A DNA stretch of 64,000 nucleotides, taken from NCBI GenBank assembly GCA_016789105.1, contig JAEURN010000002.1, positions 62,001 to 126,000 on the forward strand, written 5' to 3'. This document shows positions 26,221-33,922 of the stretch, one piece after another (position 1 is the stretch's first letter; each line of letters begins with the position of its first letter). Both the position numbers and the translations under genes were made by a program. A model generated the notes under the pieces. The model was not told the DNA's origin. It saw only the letters and a list, made by a program, of their open reading frames with translations, and did not search any database. This DNA comes from Armatimonadota bacterium (GTDB lineage Bacteria > Armatimonadota > Fimbriimonadia > Fimbriimonadales > Fimbriimonadaceae).

Positions 26221-27902
26221 CACCGCGCTCCGTGCATTTGAATCTGTTCGACCACCGGCCCCAATGCCAAAGCCGGTATGAAAGTGAGTGCGCCGACGAT
26301 CAGAACCGTCCCGCACAAGAGGCAAACAAAAAGCGATGTATGGGTCGGCAACGTCCCCGGCCCTGAAGGCGTGACCCGCTTCTTAGCAAGCGATCCTGCG
26401 AGTGCCAAAACCGGAACGATCAACCAAAACCGGCTGATCCACATAATCGCACCGCCGACATAGTTATGGAACGGCAAATTTGCCCCGAACCCTGCAAACG
26501 CCGACCCATTGTTGTTCCCCATGCTGGAATAGGCATACAGAAGTTCGCTAAACCCATGCGCCCCCGGATTCGCCATTCCCGTCTGACCGGCACCGTTCAT
26601 CAATGCCGCTGCCGTTCCGATCAAAACAACTGCGCATGGGATCAGAATCACTAACGACGCCATCTTCATCTCGTACGGGCTGATCTTCTTTCCCAAGTAT
26701 TCCGGTGTCCGACCAACCATCAACCCGGCGATAAACACGGCGATGATCGCAAACACCAGCATCCCGTACAACCCAGAACCAACGCCCCCAAAAACCACTT
26801 CACCCAACTGGATCAAGAGCATCGGCAACATCCCGCCGACCGGCGTATACGAATCGTGCATCGAATTCACCGACCCATTGCTTGCCGCCGTAGTCGCCAC
26901 CGCCCACAGCGCGGAATTCTCAATCCCAAACCGGGCTTCTTTCCCTTCCCAATTCGCCGTACTCGCCAAACCGAGATCCTTAAATGCCGGATTGCCATGT
27001 TGCTCGGCAAGCACCGTCGGAACCAAGAACATCAACAAAAGCGCCGACATAGCGGCGAGCACCGCCCACCCCTGACGCCGATCTTTGACCATCTCCCCAA
27101 ATGTGATGCAAAGTGCCGCCGGAATGAGCAAAATCGCCAAGCACTCAAGAAAGTTGGAGAGCCCTGTCGGATTTTCAAACGGATGCGCCGAATTCACATT
27201 GAAAAACCCGCCCCCATTCGTTCCCAGCTGCTTAATCGCAATCTGCGATGCCGCCGGGCCAAGGGCTATCACCTGGCCCGCAACCGTTTTCACCGCCGGA
27301 TCGAACGTTTGCACAACCCCTTGACCAACTAATGCCATCGCCAACACGACCGACAGGGGCAACAACACATAAACCGTCGCCCGGGTCATATCCACCCAGA
27401 AATTCCCGATGGTCGCAGCCTCTTTTGCTCGCAACCCCCGGATCAACGCCACCAGAACCGCCATCCCCGTCGCCGCACTCAAAAAGTTCTGAACCCCCAA
27501 CCCCAACATCTGGGTGAAGTAACTCATCGTCGATTCGCCCCCATAACCCTGCCAGTTCGTGTTGGTCGCAAAGCTCATCGCCGTATTGAACGCCGAATCC
27601 GCCGATACCGACCTCATCGCATCCGGATTGACCGGTAGCACGGCTTGCAACCGTTGCAATCCAAAGACAGCCACTGCCCCAAGCAGATTGAACGCAATGA
27701 CCGACCACGCATACCGCTTCCACCCCTGCTCCTCGGTCGCATCCACCCCGCCAACCCGAAGAACGAGTCGCTCCAACCATCCAAAGACTTTAGAAAGCAA
27801 ATGCCGCTCCCCATCGAACACCTTCGCCATAAACCGGCCCAAAGGAAAGGACAACCCGATCAAGACCGCCAAATAAACCGCGATCTGAATCCAACCGGAC
27901 AT
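26220..27902 (-). CDS. kdpA: Potassium-transporting ATPase subunit KdpA
   Basis: The 560-residue membrane protein belongs to the superfamily of K+ transporters (about ten membrane helices). The selectivity-filter loops are visible: [43 protein letters not shown] and [16 protein letters not shown]. Together with KdpB, C and F it forms the high-affinity uptake pump used at very low external potassium. The start is 1 nt after the kdpF stop. Length and motifs are normal for the family. Confidence 0.96.
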   Translation of the reverse strand: MSGWIQIAVYLAVLIGLSFPLGRFMAKVFDGERHLLSKVFGWLERLVLRVGGVDATEEQGWKRYAWSVIAFNLLGAVAVFGLQRLQAVLPVNPDAMRSVSADSAFNTAMSFATNTNWQGYGGESTMSYFTQMLGLGVQNFLSAATGMAVLVALIRGLRAKEAATIGNFWVDMTRATVYVLLPLSVVLAMALVGQGVVQTFDPAVKTVAGQVIALGPAASQIAIKQLGTNGGGFFNVNSAHPFENPTGLSNFLECLAILLIPAALCITFGEMVKDRRQGWAVLAAMSALLLMFLVPTVLAEQHGNPAFKDLGLASTANWEGKEARFGIENSALWAVATTAASNGSVNSMHDSYTPVGGMLPMLLIQLGEVVFGGVGSGLYGMLVFAIIAVFIAGLMVGRTPEYLGKKISPYEMKMASLVILIPCAVVLIGTAAALMNGAGQTGMANPGAHGFSELLYAYSSMGNNNGSAFAGFGANLPFHNYVGGAIMWISRFWLIVPVLALAGSLAKKRVTPSGPGTLPTHTSLFVCLLCGTVLIVGALTFIPALALGPVVEQIQMHGAR

Positions 27903-27903
27903 C

Positions 27904-27990
27904 CTAAAACTTCTCCGGCTTTAACAACGCGAACCCCAAGTACCCCAAAATCAGGGCCCCGACAATACCGAGAATGTCCACCTCGGTCAC
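27904..27990 (-). CDS. kdpF: Potassium-transporting ATPase subunit KdpF
   Basis: A 28-residue single-helix peptide is encoded from GTG 27990: an acidic start (MTEVD), the hydrophobic ILGIVGALILGYLGFALL and the ending KPEKF. The LGYL-x-x-ALLKPEKF end is the hallmark of KdpF, which stabilises the KdpABC complex in the membrane. It starts within a GTGA overlap with the small ORF upstream and ends 1 nt before kdpA. It is too short for most gene callers. Confidence 0.92.
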   Translation of the reverse strand: MTEVDILGIVGALILGYLGFALLKPEKF

Positions 27991-28082
27991 TCCTTCACCT
28001 CTGCCAGTCGGTCGCACAACGCCACGAACCCAAGCGTCGCCAAAGCCAACGCTACGATCAACGCCATAGCCAAAATGTCCAT
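27987..28082 (-). CDS. Small membrane peptide ahead of kdpF
   Basis: ATG 28082 opens a 31-codon frame: MDILAMALIVALALATLGFVAL followed by CDRLAEVKE. Its TGA overlaps the kdpF GTG by 4 bp, so the two are translationally coupled. The layout (one hydrophobic helix, then a Cys-Asp-Arg-Leu-like tail) is one I recall from unnamed small ORFs before kdpF in other phyla, but I cannot run the search. It may be an accessory or leader subunit of the Kdp pump. Function is inferred only from position. Confidence 0.7.
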   Translation of the reverse strand: MDILAMALIVALALATLGFVALCDRLAEVKE

Positions 28083-28149
28083 GACACCATCGTGTAACCC
28101 CACCCCATCAAGCCCGTGTCAAGCCCGTCCCGCCGGTATCAATTTGATA
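28083..28149 (-). promoter_or_regulatory. kdp operon control region with candidate KdpE box
   Basis: The 10-bp direct repeat TCAAGCCCGT occurs at 28108-28117 and again at 28119-28128, an 11-bp period. OmpR/PhoB-family regulators bind such direct repeats, and here they sit about 25-55 bp before the first start codon, with TTGACA (minus strand) between the copies as a possible -35. A perfect dyad TATCAA-T-TTGATA lies farther upstream (28137-28149). The -10 is weak (around TTACAC), as expected for an activator-dependent promoter. Confidence 0.55.
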
Positions 28150-28167
28150 TCAAGAAAACACTTTGAA

Positions 28168-28257
28168 GGCGGGATCGTACAACAACCCGTACAACAACCG
28201 CGACGGAATTCAGCGGACGCAGTTGACAAAATGGTGAGACCGAATCCACGATTTTGA
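28168..28257 (+). pseudogene. Possible C-terminal remnant of a tyrosine integrase
   Basis: An open frame ends with GGIVQQPVQQPRRNSADAVDKM and PNPRF, then TGA at 28255-28257, 47 bp before attR. Tails with a VQQ-x-VQQ pattern are something I associate with tyrosine recombinases of soil and planctomycete-type islands, and integrase genes commonly end next to the att site. The DNA under it is a perfect 12-bp tandem duplication (28176-28187 and 28188-28199). No catalytic domain remains. This is a weak inference from position and tail pattern. Confidence 0.25.
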
Positions 28258-28304
28258 ACCTAAAACAGTACTAAACACCACACCAACGGACAGTTTCAGG
28301 AGTA

Positions 28305-28350
28305 ACTGTTTATCAGCGGGTCGTAGGTTCGAATCCTACAGCGGCAGCCA
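28305..28350 (+). repeat. attR: tRNA-Asn 3' half, direct repeat copy 2
   Basis: Bases 28312-28350 repeat the last 39 bases of tRNA-Asn (20149-20187) without a mismatch, including the CCA. One mismatch at 28311 (T instead of A) and six more matching bases extend it to 46 bp. The 5' half of the tRNA is missing, so this copy cannot be a functional gene; it marks the right end of the island. Confidence 0.9.
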
Positions 28351-28386
28351 GACAATATTCCCAATTTCCTCTGTTCACGCGTTTTC

Positions 28387-28466
28387 TTGTCCTTCCGGGC
28401 GCAATTTCTGCTATAATCTGGGCATCCGAAAATTCTGCTGGCGTTGGCTAGCGGTTCGGAGAGGAG
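28387..28466 (+). promoter_or_regulatory. Promoter and Shine-Dalgarno of second PEP-CTERM gene
   Basis: A consensus -10 TATAAT (28412-28417) follows a weak -35 TTGTCC (28387-28392) at 19 bp. The transcript leader of about 50 nt contains the Shine-Dalgarno GAGGAG (28461-28466), 7 nt before the ATG. Unlike many genes here, this one has a conventional leader. Confidence 0.65.
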
Positions 28467-28473
28467 TCAAAAC

Positions 28474-29106
28474 ATGTACAAAGCACTCGCCATCCTTGTC
28501 GCGTCCGCCTGCGTGGCCGCCGCTCAAGCCGTCAACCTCGATATCCATGGCATGGTCCCGGGGTTCTATCAAACCGTCACCATCAACCATGGCTCTGGGA
28601 ACGTCAACGTCTATTCCGGCGCCCAAAGCGTCAGCATCGATGGCGCCCCCGATGTCCCACTCTATTGCGTGGACTTGGATCACAACAACCAAAACGGCTT
28701 CAGCTATGGCGCAACGGTCAACCCGGTCGGGGTTTTGGCCAATGCTGCCCAAATCGCGAACCTGTTCTCCAATTCCTATGCCGACGTGACCGACGCCGAC
28801 ACCGCCGCTGCCTTCCAATTGGTGCTGTGGGATGTCGTTGTCGATGGCGGCGATGGAATGGCCGCCGGGACATTCACAGCCAGCGGCCTTTCGGGCGGGG
28901 TGGCCAGCAAAGTGTCTCTCTATGCCGCAACACTCAACACGGGCGGCCCAGACAGTTATAACCTCACCGTTTACGTCCCGACGTCCCATGGTGCCAACGG
29001 CAACAACTACCAAGCCCTCATCGGGGCCGAAGGCGTGCCGGAACCGGCAACGTTCCTCGTGCTGGGTGCGGCCGCAATCCTGGCCCGCAAGCGCAAAAAG
29101 GCCTGA
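28474..29106 (+). CDS. PEP-CTERM surface protein (paralogue 2)
   Basis: The 210-residue product has a signal peptide (MYKALAILVASACVAAAQA) and ends in VPEPATFLVLGAAAILARKRKKA. It shares with the gene at 19311 the phrases GFYQTVTINHG, GAQSVSIDGAP, LYCVDLDH and AAFQLVLWDVVVDGGDGM, so the two arose by duplication. The start ATG 28474 follows a clear Shine-Dalgarno; the in-frame ATG at 28444 does not. It lies just outside attR of the kdp island. It is expected to be exported and anchored by an exosortase system located elsewhere. Function of the mature domain is unknown. Confidence 0.87.
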   Translation: MYKALAILVASACVAAAQAVNLDIHGMVPGFYQTVTINHGSGNVNVYSGAQSVSIDGAPDVPLYCVDLDHNNQNGFSYGATVNPVGVLANAAQIANLFSNSYADVTDADTAAAFQLVLWDVVVDGGDGMAAGTFTASGLSGGVASKVSLYAATLNTGGPDSYNLTVYVPTSHGANGNNYQALIGAEGVPEPATFLVLGAAAILARKRKKA

Positions 29107-29121
29107 CCGGGCCCAATACCG

Positions 29122-29148
29122 GGTGGGGTCGCGCAAAGCTACCCCACC
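29122..29148. terminator. Hairpin at convergent ends of PEP-CTERM and dnaE2
   Basis: GGTGGGGT (29122-29129) pairs with ACCCCACC (29141-29148) around an 11-nt loop and is followed by six A on the plus strand. The 3' arm contains the last codons of dnaE2, so this hairpin overlaps that gene's stop. It probably serves the plus-strand gene; for dnaE2 the T-run precedes the hairpin and would not terminate in the usual way. Confidence 0.45.
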
Positions 29149-32100
29149 AAAAAATCCGCCGTTTTAAGCGTTCCCCGCCGCGTCACGCTCTCCGCCAAGA
29201 TCAGCGGATGATAGGGGATGACCGCCGAAGCCAAGAATGCCGGATAGTCGTTCCGCCGTTGGATCACCCCCCGCACCGTCGCGTATTGCGATAGCACGAT
29301 CGCATGGCCGTACCGCTGGTAAACGTCGTCGAAGCAAGTCACGTTCATCAACCCGGATTCATCTTCCAGGTCAAAGAACACCACACGCTTGCCGGTCGGT
29401 GTCGGCGGGAACCGCAAACGGATCGGGTTGCCAACAATGAACCCCTTGGCCCCGTGGGGCAGCCCCCGCGCCTCGGCTGCCGTGATGCCCCCGTGCGCCC
29501 GAATCCGTTCCCGTTCGTAAGCCAACAAATGCTGGTCGATGTCCAGCCCGAGCACGCCGCGTTCGGCAAGCCGCTTCTCGGAAAAGTTGAAATCCACCAC
29601 ATCCAAAGGCATCGGCGGTTCTGGGTGCTCCAGCGGCAACCGATCCGGGGAAGGGGCAACGGAACGGGCATATTGGAACGCCGACCCCATTGCCCACAGC
29701 ATGGCCCGGCGGTTCCCGTGCAAGCCGTCCAGCGCACCGCAAAGGATCAGGTTTTCCAATTCGTTGCTGTCAGGGCGGATCCGCACCACAAAATCAAAAA
29801 AAGACCGGAAGGGCCGTTCCGCCGCCACAATCCGATCCCTAACCGACCGGGAAAGCCCGTGCACAAACCCCAAGTCGAGCCGGATGCCCCCCTTTGGGAT
29901 CGTCATCGTGGGGTCTTCGCTCCGGACATCCTCCACTTGAACCCGGTGGCCGCTCACATCCACATCCACGGGCAAAACCTTCAAACCCCGGATGCGCGCC
30001 TCGTTCACAAGGGTTGATGGACCATAGTAACCAGCCGGCTGGGCATCTAGCAACGCGGCGAAATAATCCGCCGGAAAGTTCTGCTGGCAATAAACCGACC
30101 GCGCAGAAATCTCCGCAAACGCCAGCGCATGGCCTTGGGCAAACCCATAGCCTTTGAAACTCACGATCAAATCGATGACCTCTTGGGCCACTTGCGCCGG
30201 GTAGCCCCGCGCCACCGTGCTTTCAAACAACCCCTGCCGAATCTTAAGCCCAAAATCGTGGTGCCGCTTTTCGTGGATCCCTTCCCGGATCTCCTCCGCC
30301 TCCCCCCCGCTGAGCCCGCAAAAACGCTCAAGTAACTGGTCCACCTGTTCCTGGAACACGACAATCCCATAGGTGTGGCCCAAAATCTCTTCCAGGTCGG
30401 GGTGGCTAAACGAATATGGCTCGCCATGCCGCCGGGCAATCAATGTGTTCAATTTGACCGCCCCCCCCACTCCGGGCCGGATCCCGGCTTGCACGAGGCT
30501 TGCATCTTCAAGGTTCCCCGTCTTGATCCGGGCGTGGGCCTGCGTCATGGCCGGAGATGCCGACTGGGGGATGCCAACCGTCTGGCTGGATCGCATCGCC
30601 CGGTAGATCGCGGGGTCGTCCGTCGAAAGCTTGTCGACCATGAAACCCGCATCCTCCCGAACCAGCCGGTGCTGAACCCCCGAAAGGACATCCTGCCCTC
30701 GCAAACACAGGATGTCGAACTTCACAAAACACCGTTTGGCGCTCCGCTTGTCCCATTGGATGATCTGGATGAACCCCGATTCGTCCTCTCCCGACCCGGA
30801 CCACATTAAGGGAACGGTATCGGTCAGCGGGGTCTCGCTGATCACCACCCCCGACGAATGGGCCCGGATGTTTGTGGGAACATCCCGCAGCAACTCCGCC
30901 AGCTTGAACACCCACTGGAACCGTTCCCGGCTAATGTTCGATTCCCGCAGCTCCGGCCGTTTCTGGATCGCATCATACAGGGTCTCCGGCGTCACCCCAC
31001 CATGGATCTTTTTGGCCACATATCCGATCGTGGATTCCGGGATCGACAAAGCCTTGCCTACGGCCCGCAAAATCCCCCGCGACCGGTAAGAACCCATGGC
31101 CGCCACCGTCGCCACATGACCCTGCCCGTACTTGTTTGTGAGATAACTCCGGACGTCCTCACGGCGCGACGCCTCGAAATCGATGTCGATATCCGGCTGC
31201 TTGGTGCCATCGGCCGGCAAAAAACGGTCGAAGTGCAAACAATGCTCAAACGCATCGATGCGGCTGAACCCCAAACAGTATGAAACCGCCGCATCCACCA
31301 CCGATCCCCTCCCGCTGAACTGGATCCCCTCCCGCCGGGCCCAATTACACATGTCCCACGCCACCAGAAAATGGTTCGCATACCCCAGCCGGATGATCCG
31401 CTCCAACTCCCATGCAACCCGCTTCCTCAACGCGGGAGAAACGTGGCGGTGCCATTCGTGCAACCCAGATTCCACCGCTTGGTGGAGGGCTCGGTCTGGA
31501 TCCGGCGCTGCCAAAGGCAAGCGGGTCGGCCCCGGCAAAACATCCGGTTCGCACATCTCGGCAACCTGTAACGTCCCCGCCAAAAGGTCCGGGGCGTCGG
31601 CAAACAACTCTGCCATCTCCTGCGATGTCCGGAAGAACCCTTCCGCATTCATCGAACGCAAAGGCGCACTGCAAACATCCGGCTGGCTGGGGTGCCGCCG
31701 CGGTTTGCGGCCCAAAACCTCCTCTACGCGAGCCAAGGTCTCGGCGCAAACCGCAACATCCTGCGCCGGAAAATGCGACCGCCTGCGATGCGTCACCGCC
31801 CCCCCGGCAACCAACGCCAACCCATAGCGCGTGCCCAATTCCCGCAGGCGACGCTCGACCTCAATCCCCCAGGGCAGGTACGACCGCTCAACTTCCAAAA
31901 AGATGCGGCCTGAACCAAAGAAATCGACCAAACGGTTGATCAAACGGTCAGCGCCGGCAAAATCCTTGCGCGCCAACAAACGGTCAAGGGGGCCAACATT
32001 CCCCCCGGTCAAACACAGAAGGCCGTCCCGGTGCCGCGCCAAACGGTCCCATGTGCATAGCGGGTGCCGGCGGGGCTCGGCCAGGTGGCATTCCGTCACC

Positions 32101-32666
32101 AAACGGCTCAACGAAACATAGCCCGCCGCATTCTGGGCGATCAAGACCAGTTCTCCACCCTCCGGCATTTCCAACGACGCGCCGATCAAGGGCTTCACAC
32201 CTTGTTTGCCGCACTCTTTCGCCAGTTCAACTGCCCCCGAAAGCGAGAACCGGTCGACCAGGGCCACCGCCGGCAAACCGGCGGCCGCCGCCAATCGCGG
32301 GACCTCGTTGGCCAGCAGAATGCTCCGGCCGTAGCTGTAGCCCGAAAGGATGTGCAAAGGCACATAGGCCGGGCCACGCGTCAAACGCGGGCGGACGACC
32401 GAAGTCTCTTTAACCGACCCGCAGGCCTTCCCAACCGTTTCGTCCCGACGTTTCCGCGGCCGGATCGAAGCATCCTCATAGGCGTGCTGGGGCTCGCGTC
32501 GGCCGTTGATCTGGGTGGGATCGGCCAAGGCCGGGAGCTGCCGCTCCGATTCCCGCCGGATCCCCTTGCCATCCACCCAACGCACCGTCTCCACCGGGGG
32601 CTCGCCCTCCCACCATTTTCCCGCCAAACGCCAGCGGGCCAAAACCTCAACGCCATCCCGTTGCAC
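29139..32666 (-). CDS. dnaE2: Error-prone DNA polymerase DnaE2 with N-terminal extension
   Basis: The 1175-residue C-family polymerase has a PHP domain (residues about 100-300), the catalytic PDIDIDFE motif near residue 510, GYANHFLVAWDMCNWARREGI, FQEQVDQLLERFCGLSGGEA, SFKGYGFAQGHALAFAEIS and a C-terminal OB-fold. It performs SOS mutagenic translesion synthesis with ImuB. Two oddities stand out. The first PHP motif reads LHILSGYSYGRS instead of the usual H-x-H, so PHP metal binding is probably degraded. The first about 95 residues are an extension with RWRLAGKWWEGEPP and VRWVDGKGI, resembling the small DUF6504 protein usually encoded beside imuB. GTG start, overlapping imuB by 20 bp. Confidence 0.92.
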   Translation of the reverse strand: MQRDGVEVLARWRLAGKWWEGEPPVETVRWVDGKGIRRESERQLPALADPTQINGRREPQHAYEDASIRPRKRRDETVGKACGSVKETSVVRPRLTRGPAYVPLHILSGYSYGRSILLANEVPRLAAAAGLPAVALVDRFSLSGAVELAKECGKQGVKPLIGASLEMPEGGELVLIAQNAAGYVSLSRLVTECHLAEPRRHPLCTWDRLARHRDGLLCLTGGNVGPLDRLLARKDFAGADRLINRLVDFFGSGRIFLEVERSYLPWGIEVERRLRELGTRYGLALVAGGAVTHRRRSHFPAQDVAVCAETLARVEEVLGRKPRRHPSQPDVCSAPLRSMNAEGFFRTSQEMAELFADAPDLLAGTLQVAEMCEPDVLPGPTRLPLAAPDPDRALHQAVESGLHEWHRHVSPALRKRVAWELERIIRLGYANHFLVAWDMCNWARREGIQFSGRGSVVDAAVSYCLGFSRIDAFEHCLHFDRFLPADGTKQPDIDIDFEASRREDVRSYLTNKYGQGHVATVAAMGSYRSRGILRAVGKALSIPESTIGYVAKKIHGGVTPETLYDAIQKRPELRESNISRERFQWVFKLAELLRDVPTNIRAHSSGVVISETPLTDTVPLMWSGSGEDESGFIQIIQWDKRSAKRCFVKFDILCLRGQDVLSGVQHRLVREDAGFMVDKLSTDDPAIYRAMRSSQTVGIPQSASPAMTQAHARIKTGNLEDASLVQAGIRPGVGGAVKLNTLIARRHGEPYSFSHPDLEEILGHTYGIVVFQEQVDQLLERFCGLSGGEAEEIREGIHEKRHHDFGLKIRQGLFESTVARGYPAQVAQEVIDLIVSFKGYGFAQGHALAFAEISARSVYCQQNFPADYFAALLDAQPAGYYGPSTLVNEARIRGLKVLPVDVDVSGHRVQVEDVRSEDPTMTIPKGGIRLDLGFVHGLSRSVRDRIVAAERPFRSFFDFVVRIRPDSNELENLILCGALDGLHGNRRAMLWAMGSAFQYARSVAPSPDRLPLEHPEPPMPLDVVDFNFSEKRLAERGVLGLDIDQHLLAYERERIRAHGGITAAEARGLPHGAKGFIVGNPIRLRFPPTPTGKRVVFFDLEDESGLMNVTCFDDVYQRYGHAIVLSQYATVRGVIQRRNDYPAFLASAVIPYHPLILAESVTRRGTLKTADFLVG

Positions 32667-33849
32667 GCTTCCACTCCTTCAGCACTTGCTGGTTGAAATC
32701 AAGCACAACTGAACTAGCCGGGATAACCGCCCTCGTCCCATGGGCAAGGTTCACCCGCTCTAATGCCTCCGATAGATGCCGCTTGGCATGGCTGTCCCCC
32801 ATCCCAAGCGCCAATGGCATCTGGCGGCGTTGCGCCGACCGGAGATCCGATAGTGAAAGGTGCAAGAATTCCACCGGCTCGCAAATTGCGGCCTCGCCAA
32901 ACATGTGCCCCGCCACAACCGCCAGCTGCGAGGCCGATGCGAGCGGCTTGGCCAGGTTCCGTTGGATCCGGGATGCCCGCCCGCCCTCGAATCCGACCGC
33001 TAACAGGACCGACTTCGCCTCCTGGTCCGCGCGGTTAAGCCGCTCGACAAGCCTCCCGCACAGGCTACGGAGGGCTTCATCAACCTCAAGCCGCCCAACC
33101 ACGCCTCCCAGATGCCGGCACTCAGCTAACGTTCCCGGAGGGTAGTTCGGCTGGATCGGGTCGGCAAGCCGGCCCATCGCCGCCAAGTGGATCAAAACCC
33201 CCCGGCGGGGGAATTGTCGCTCCAACACGGAAGGGTCAACCAACTGGACCTGGGAAATTCGGTCGAACCCGAGGTCGCGCAACCGCTTGCGATCCTTGGA
33301 ATCCACGGGCAACAAGTTCCCGACCGGCTGGGGCGCAAGCCATGCCGCCGGATCCTCAACCGGTTCAAAGGCGGGTATCCCCAATCTCAGCGCAGAGGGG
33401 TTGCAGGGGCGGGCCGAAGCCCGGGCCAACCATGCCGATGGCGCGAGCCCAGCCAGCAAAGGCAGGCCCGTGCCCCGGTAGACGTCACCCAACAGCAACG
33501 AGGCGATCCCCACCGGATCTGGGTGCCCCGCCAAATCCGCCAACGCCTCCCCTGCCCGACCGGCCTGAACAAGGTTGCTGTAAACCAAAAACGGCTCTAG
33601 CCACCCATCCCGCGCCGGCTCGAACTTTTCCGGGACATATTCCACGCAAAGTGCGTCCCCCCGCAAAATCGTCTTGGCTTCCTTCAGAGGCATCCCCAAA
33701 GTAGCTTTGCGGGCCAAGGCAGCCGCATTCAAATCGATCACCGCGCCACCCGAATGGATCAGGCACGGCCGGTCATCCCCCAAACCCGATTGTCGGAGGG
33801 CTTCCTGGGCGCAGAGCCCGATGGTGCGAGCAAAGAGAATATACTGCAC
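32647..33849 (-). CDS. imuB: ImuB-like inactive Y-family polymerase homologue
   Basis: This 400-residue protein resembles ImuB: a Y-family polymerase fold with helix-hairpin-helix (KDRKRLRDLGFDRISQVQLVDPSVLERQFPRRG in sections) and little-finger regions, but without the N-terminal acidic D-x-D motif of active Pol IV/V; its start reads MQYILFARTIG. In known systems ImuB links DnaE2 to the beta clamp. It is strongly diverged, so confidence rests partly on the dnaE2 neighbour. No imuA or imuA' precedes it. The GTG start at 33849 abuts a palindrome that may be a damage-response operator. Confidence 0.8.
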   Translation of the reverse strand: MQYILFARTIGLCAQEALRQSGLGDDRPCLIHSGGAVIDLNAAALARKATLGMPLKEAKTILRGDALCVEYVPEKFEPARDGWLEPFLVYSNLVQAGRAGEALADLAGHPDPVGIASLLLGDVYRGTGLPLLAGLAPSAWLARASARPCNPSALRLGIPAFEPVEDPAAWLAPQPVGNLLPVDSKDRKRLRDLGFDRISQVQLVDPSVLERQFPRRGVLIHLAAMGRLADPIQPNYPPGTLAECRHLGGVVGRLEVDEALRSLCGRLVERLNRADQEAKSVLLAVGFEGGRASRIQRNLAKPLASASQLAVVAGHMFGEAAICEPVEFLHLSLSDLRSAQRRQMPLALGMGDSHAKRHLSEALERVNLAHGTRAVIPASSVVLDFNQQVLKEWKRATGWR

Positions 33850-33865
33850 GTATGTCTACATATAC
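33850..33865 (-). promoter_or_regulatory. Palindrome next to imuB start, possible LexA-type operator
   Basis: GTATGTCTACATATAC contains the perfect dyad TATGT-ct-ACATA (33851-33862) and touches the imuB start codon. The region is AT-rich in an otherwise GC-rich context and must contain the promoter. The imuB-dnaE2 cassette is LexA-controlled in characterised bacteria, so this is a plausible operator. The sequence matches no LexA box I know exactly, and no lexA gene is in the window. Confidence 0.4.
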
Positions 33866-33922
33866 CACGGATCGCCCCGCCATCCACAACCCCCAAACCG
33901 TTAGAACTTCTTAATCGCCCAA

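Larger units (their letters stand above)
20188..28350. mobile_element. tRNA-Asn integrated genomic island carrying kdpFABCDE
   Basis: An 8.2-kb segment starts directly after the intact tRNA-Asn and ends with a 39-bp perfect copy of the tRNA 3' end. It holds the complete kdp potassium system and little else. Its codon use is visibly less GC-biased than that of the flanking genes (more A/T third positions, for example in kdpD and kdpE). A 12-bp repeat TTTGAACCTAAA lies near both ends (20192-20203 and 28253-28264). No intact integrase remains; a short tail that may come from one precedes the right repeat. The two PEP-CTERM genes outside are paralogues, so the island appears to have split a tandem pair around the tRNA. 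Confidence 0.8.

Noticed and set aside
26221-26325. N-terminal extension of KdpB
   Set aside because: It lies inside kdpA in another frame; ATG 26220 overlaps the kdpA stop in the usual TGATG manner and gives the normal KdpB N-terminus.
28176-28199. CRISPR-like or satellite repeat
   Set aside because: It is a single tandem duplication of 12 bp without spacers or further units. No CRISPR array was found in the window.
28312-28350. Second tRNA-Asn gene
   Set aside because: Only the 3' half is present; the acceptor 5' strand and D-arm are missing. It is an att repeat.
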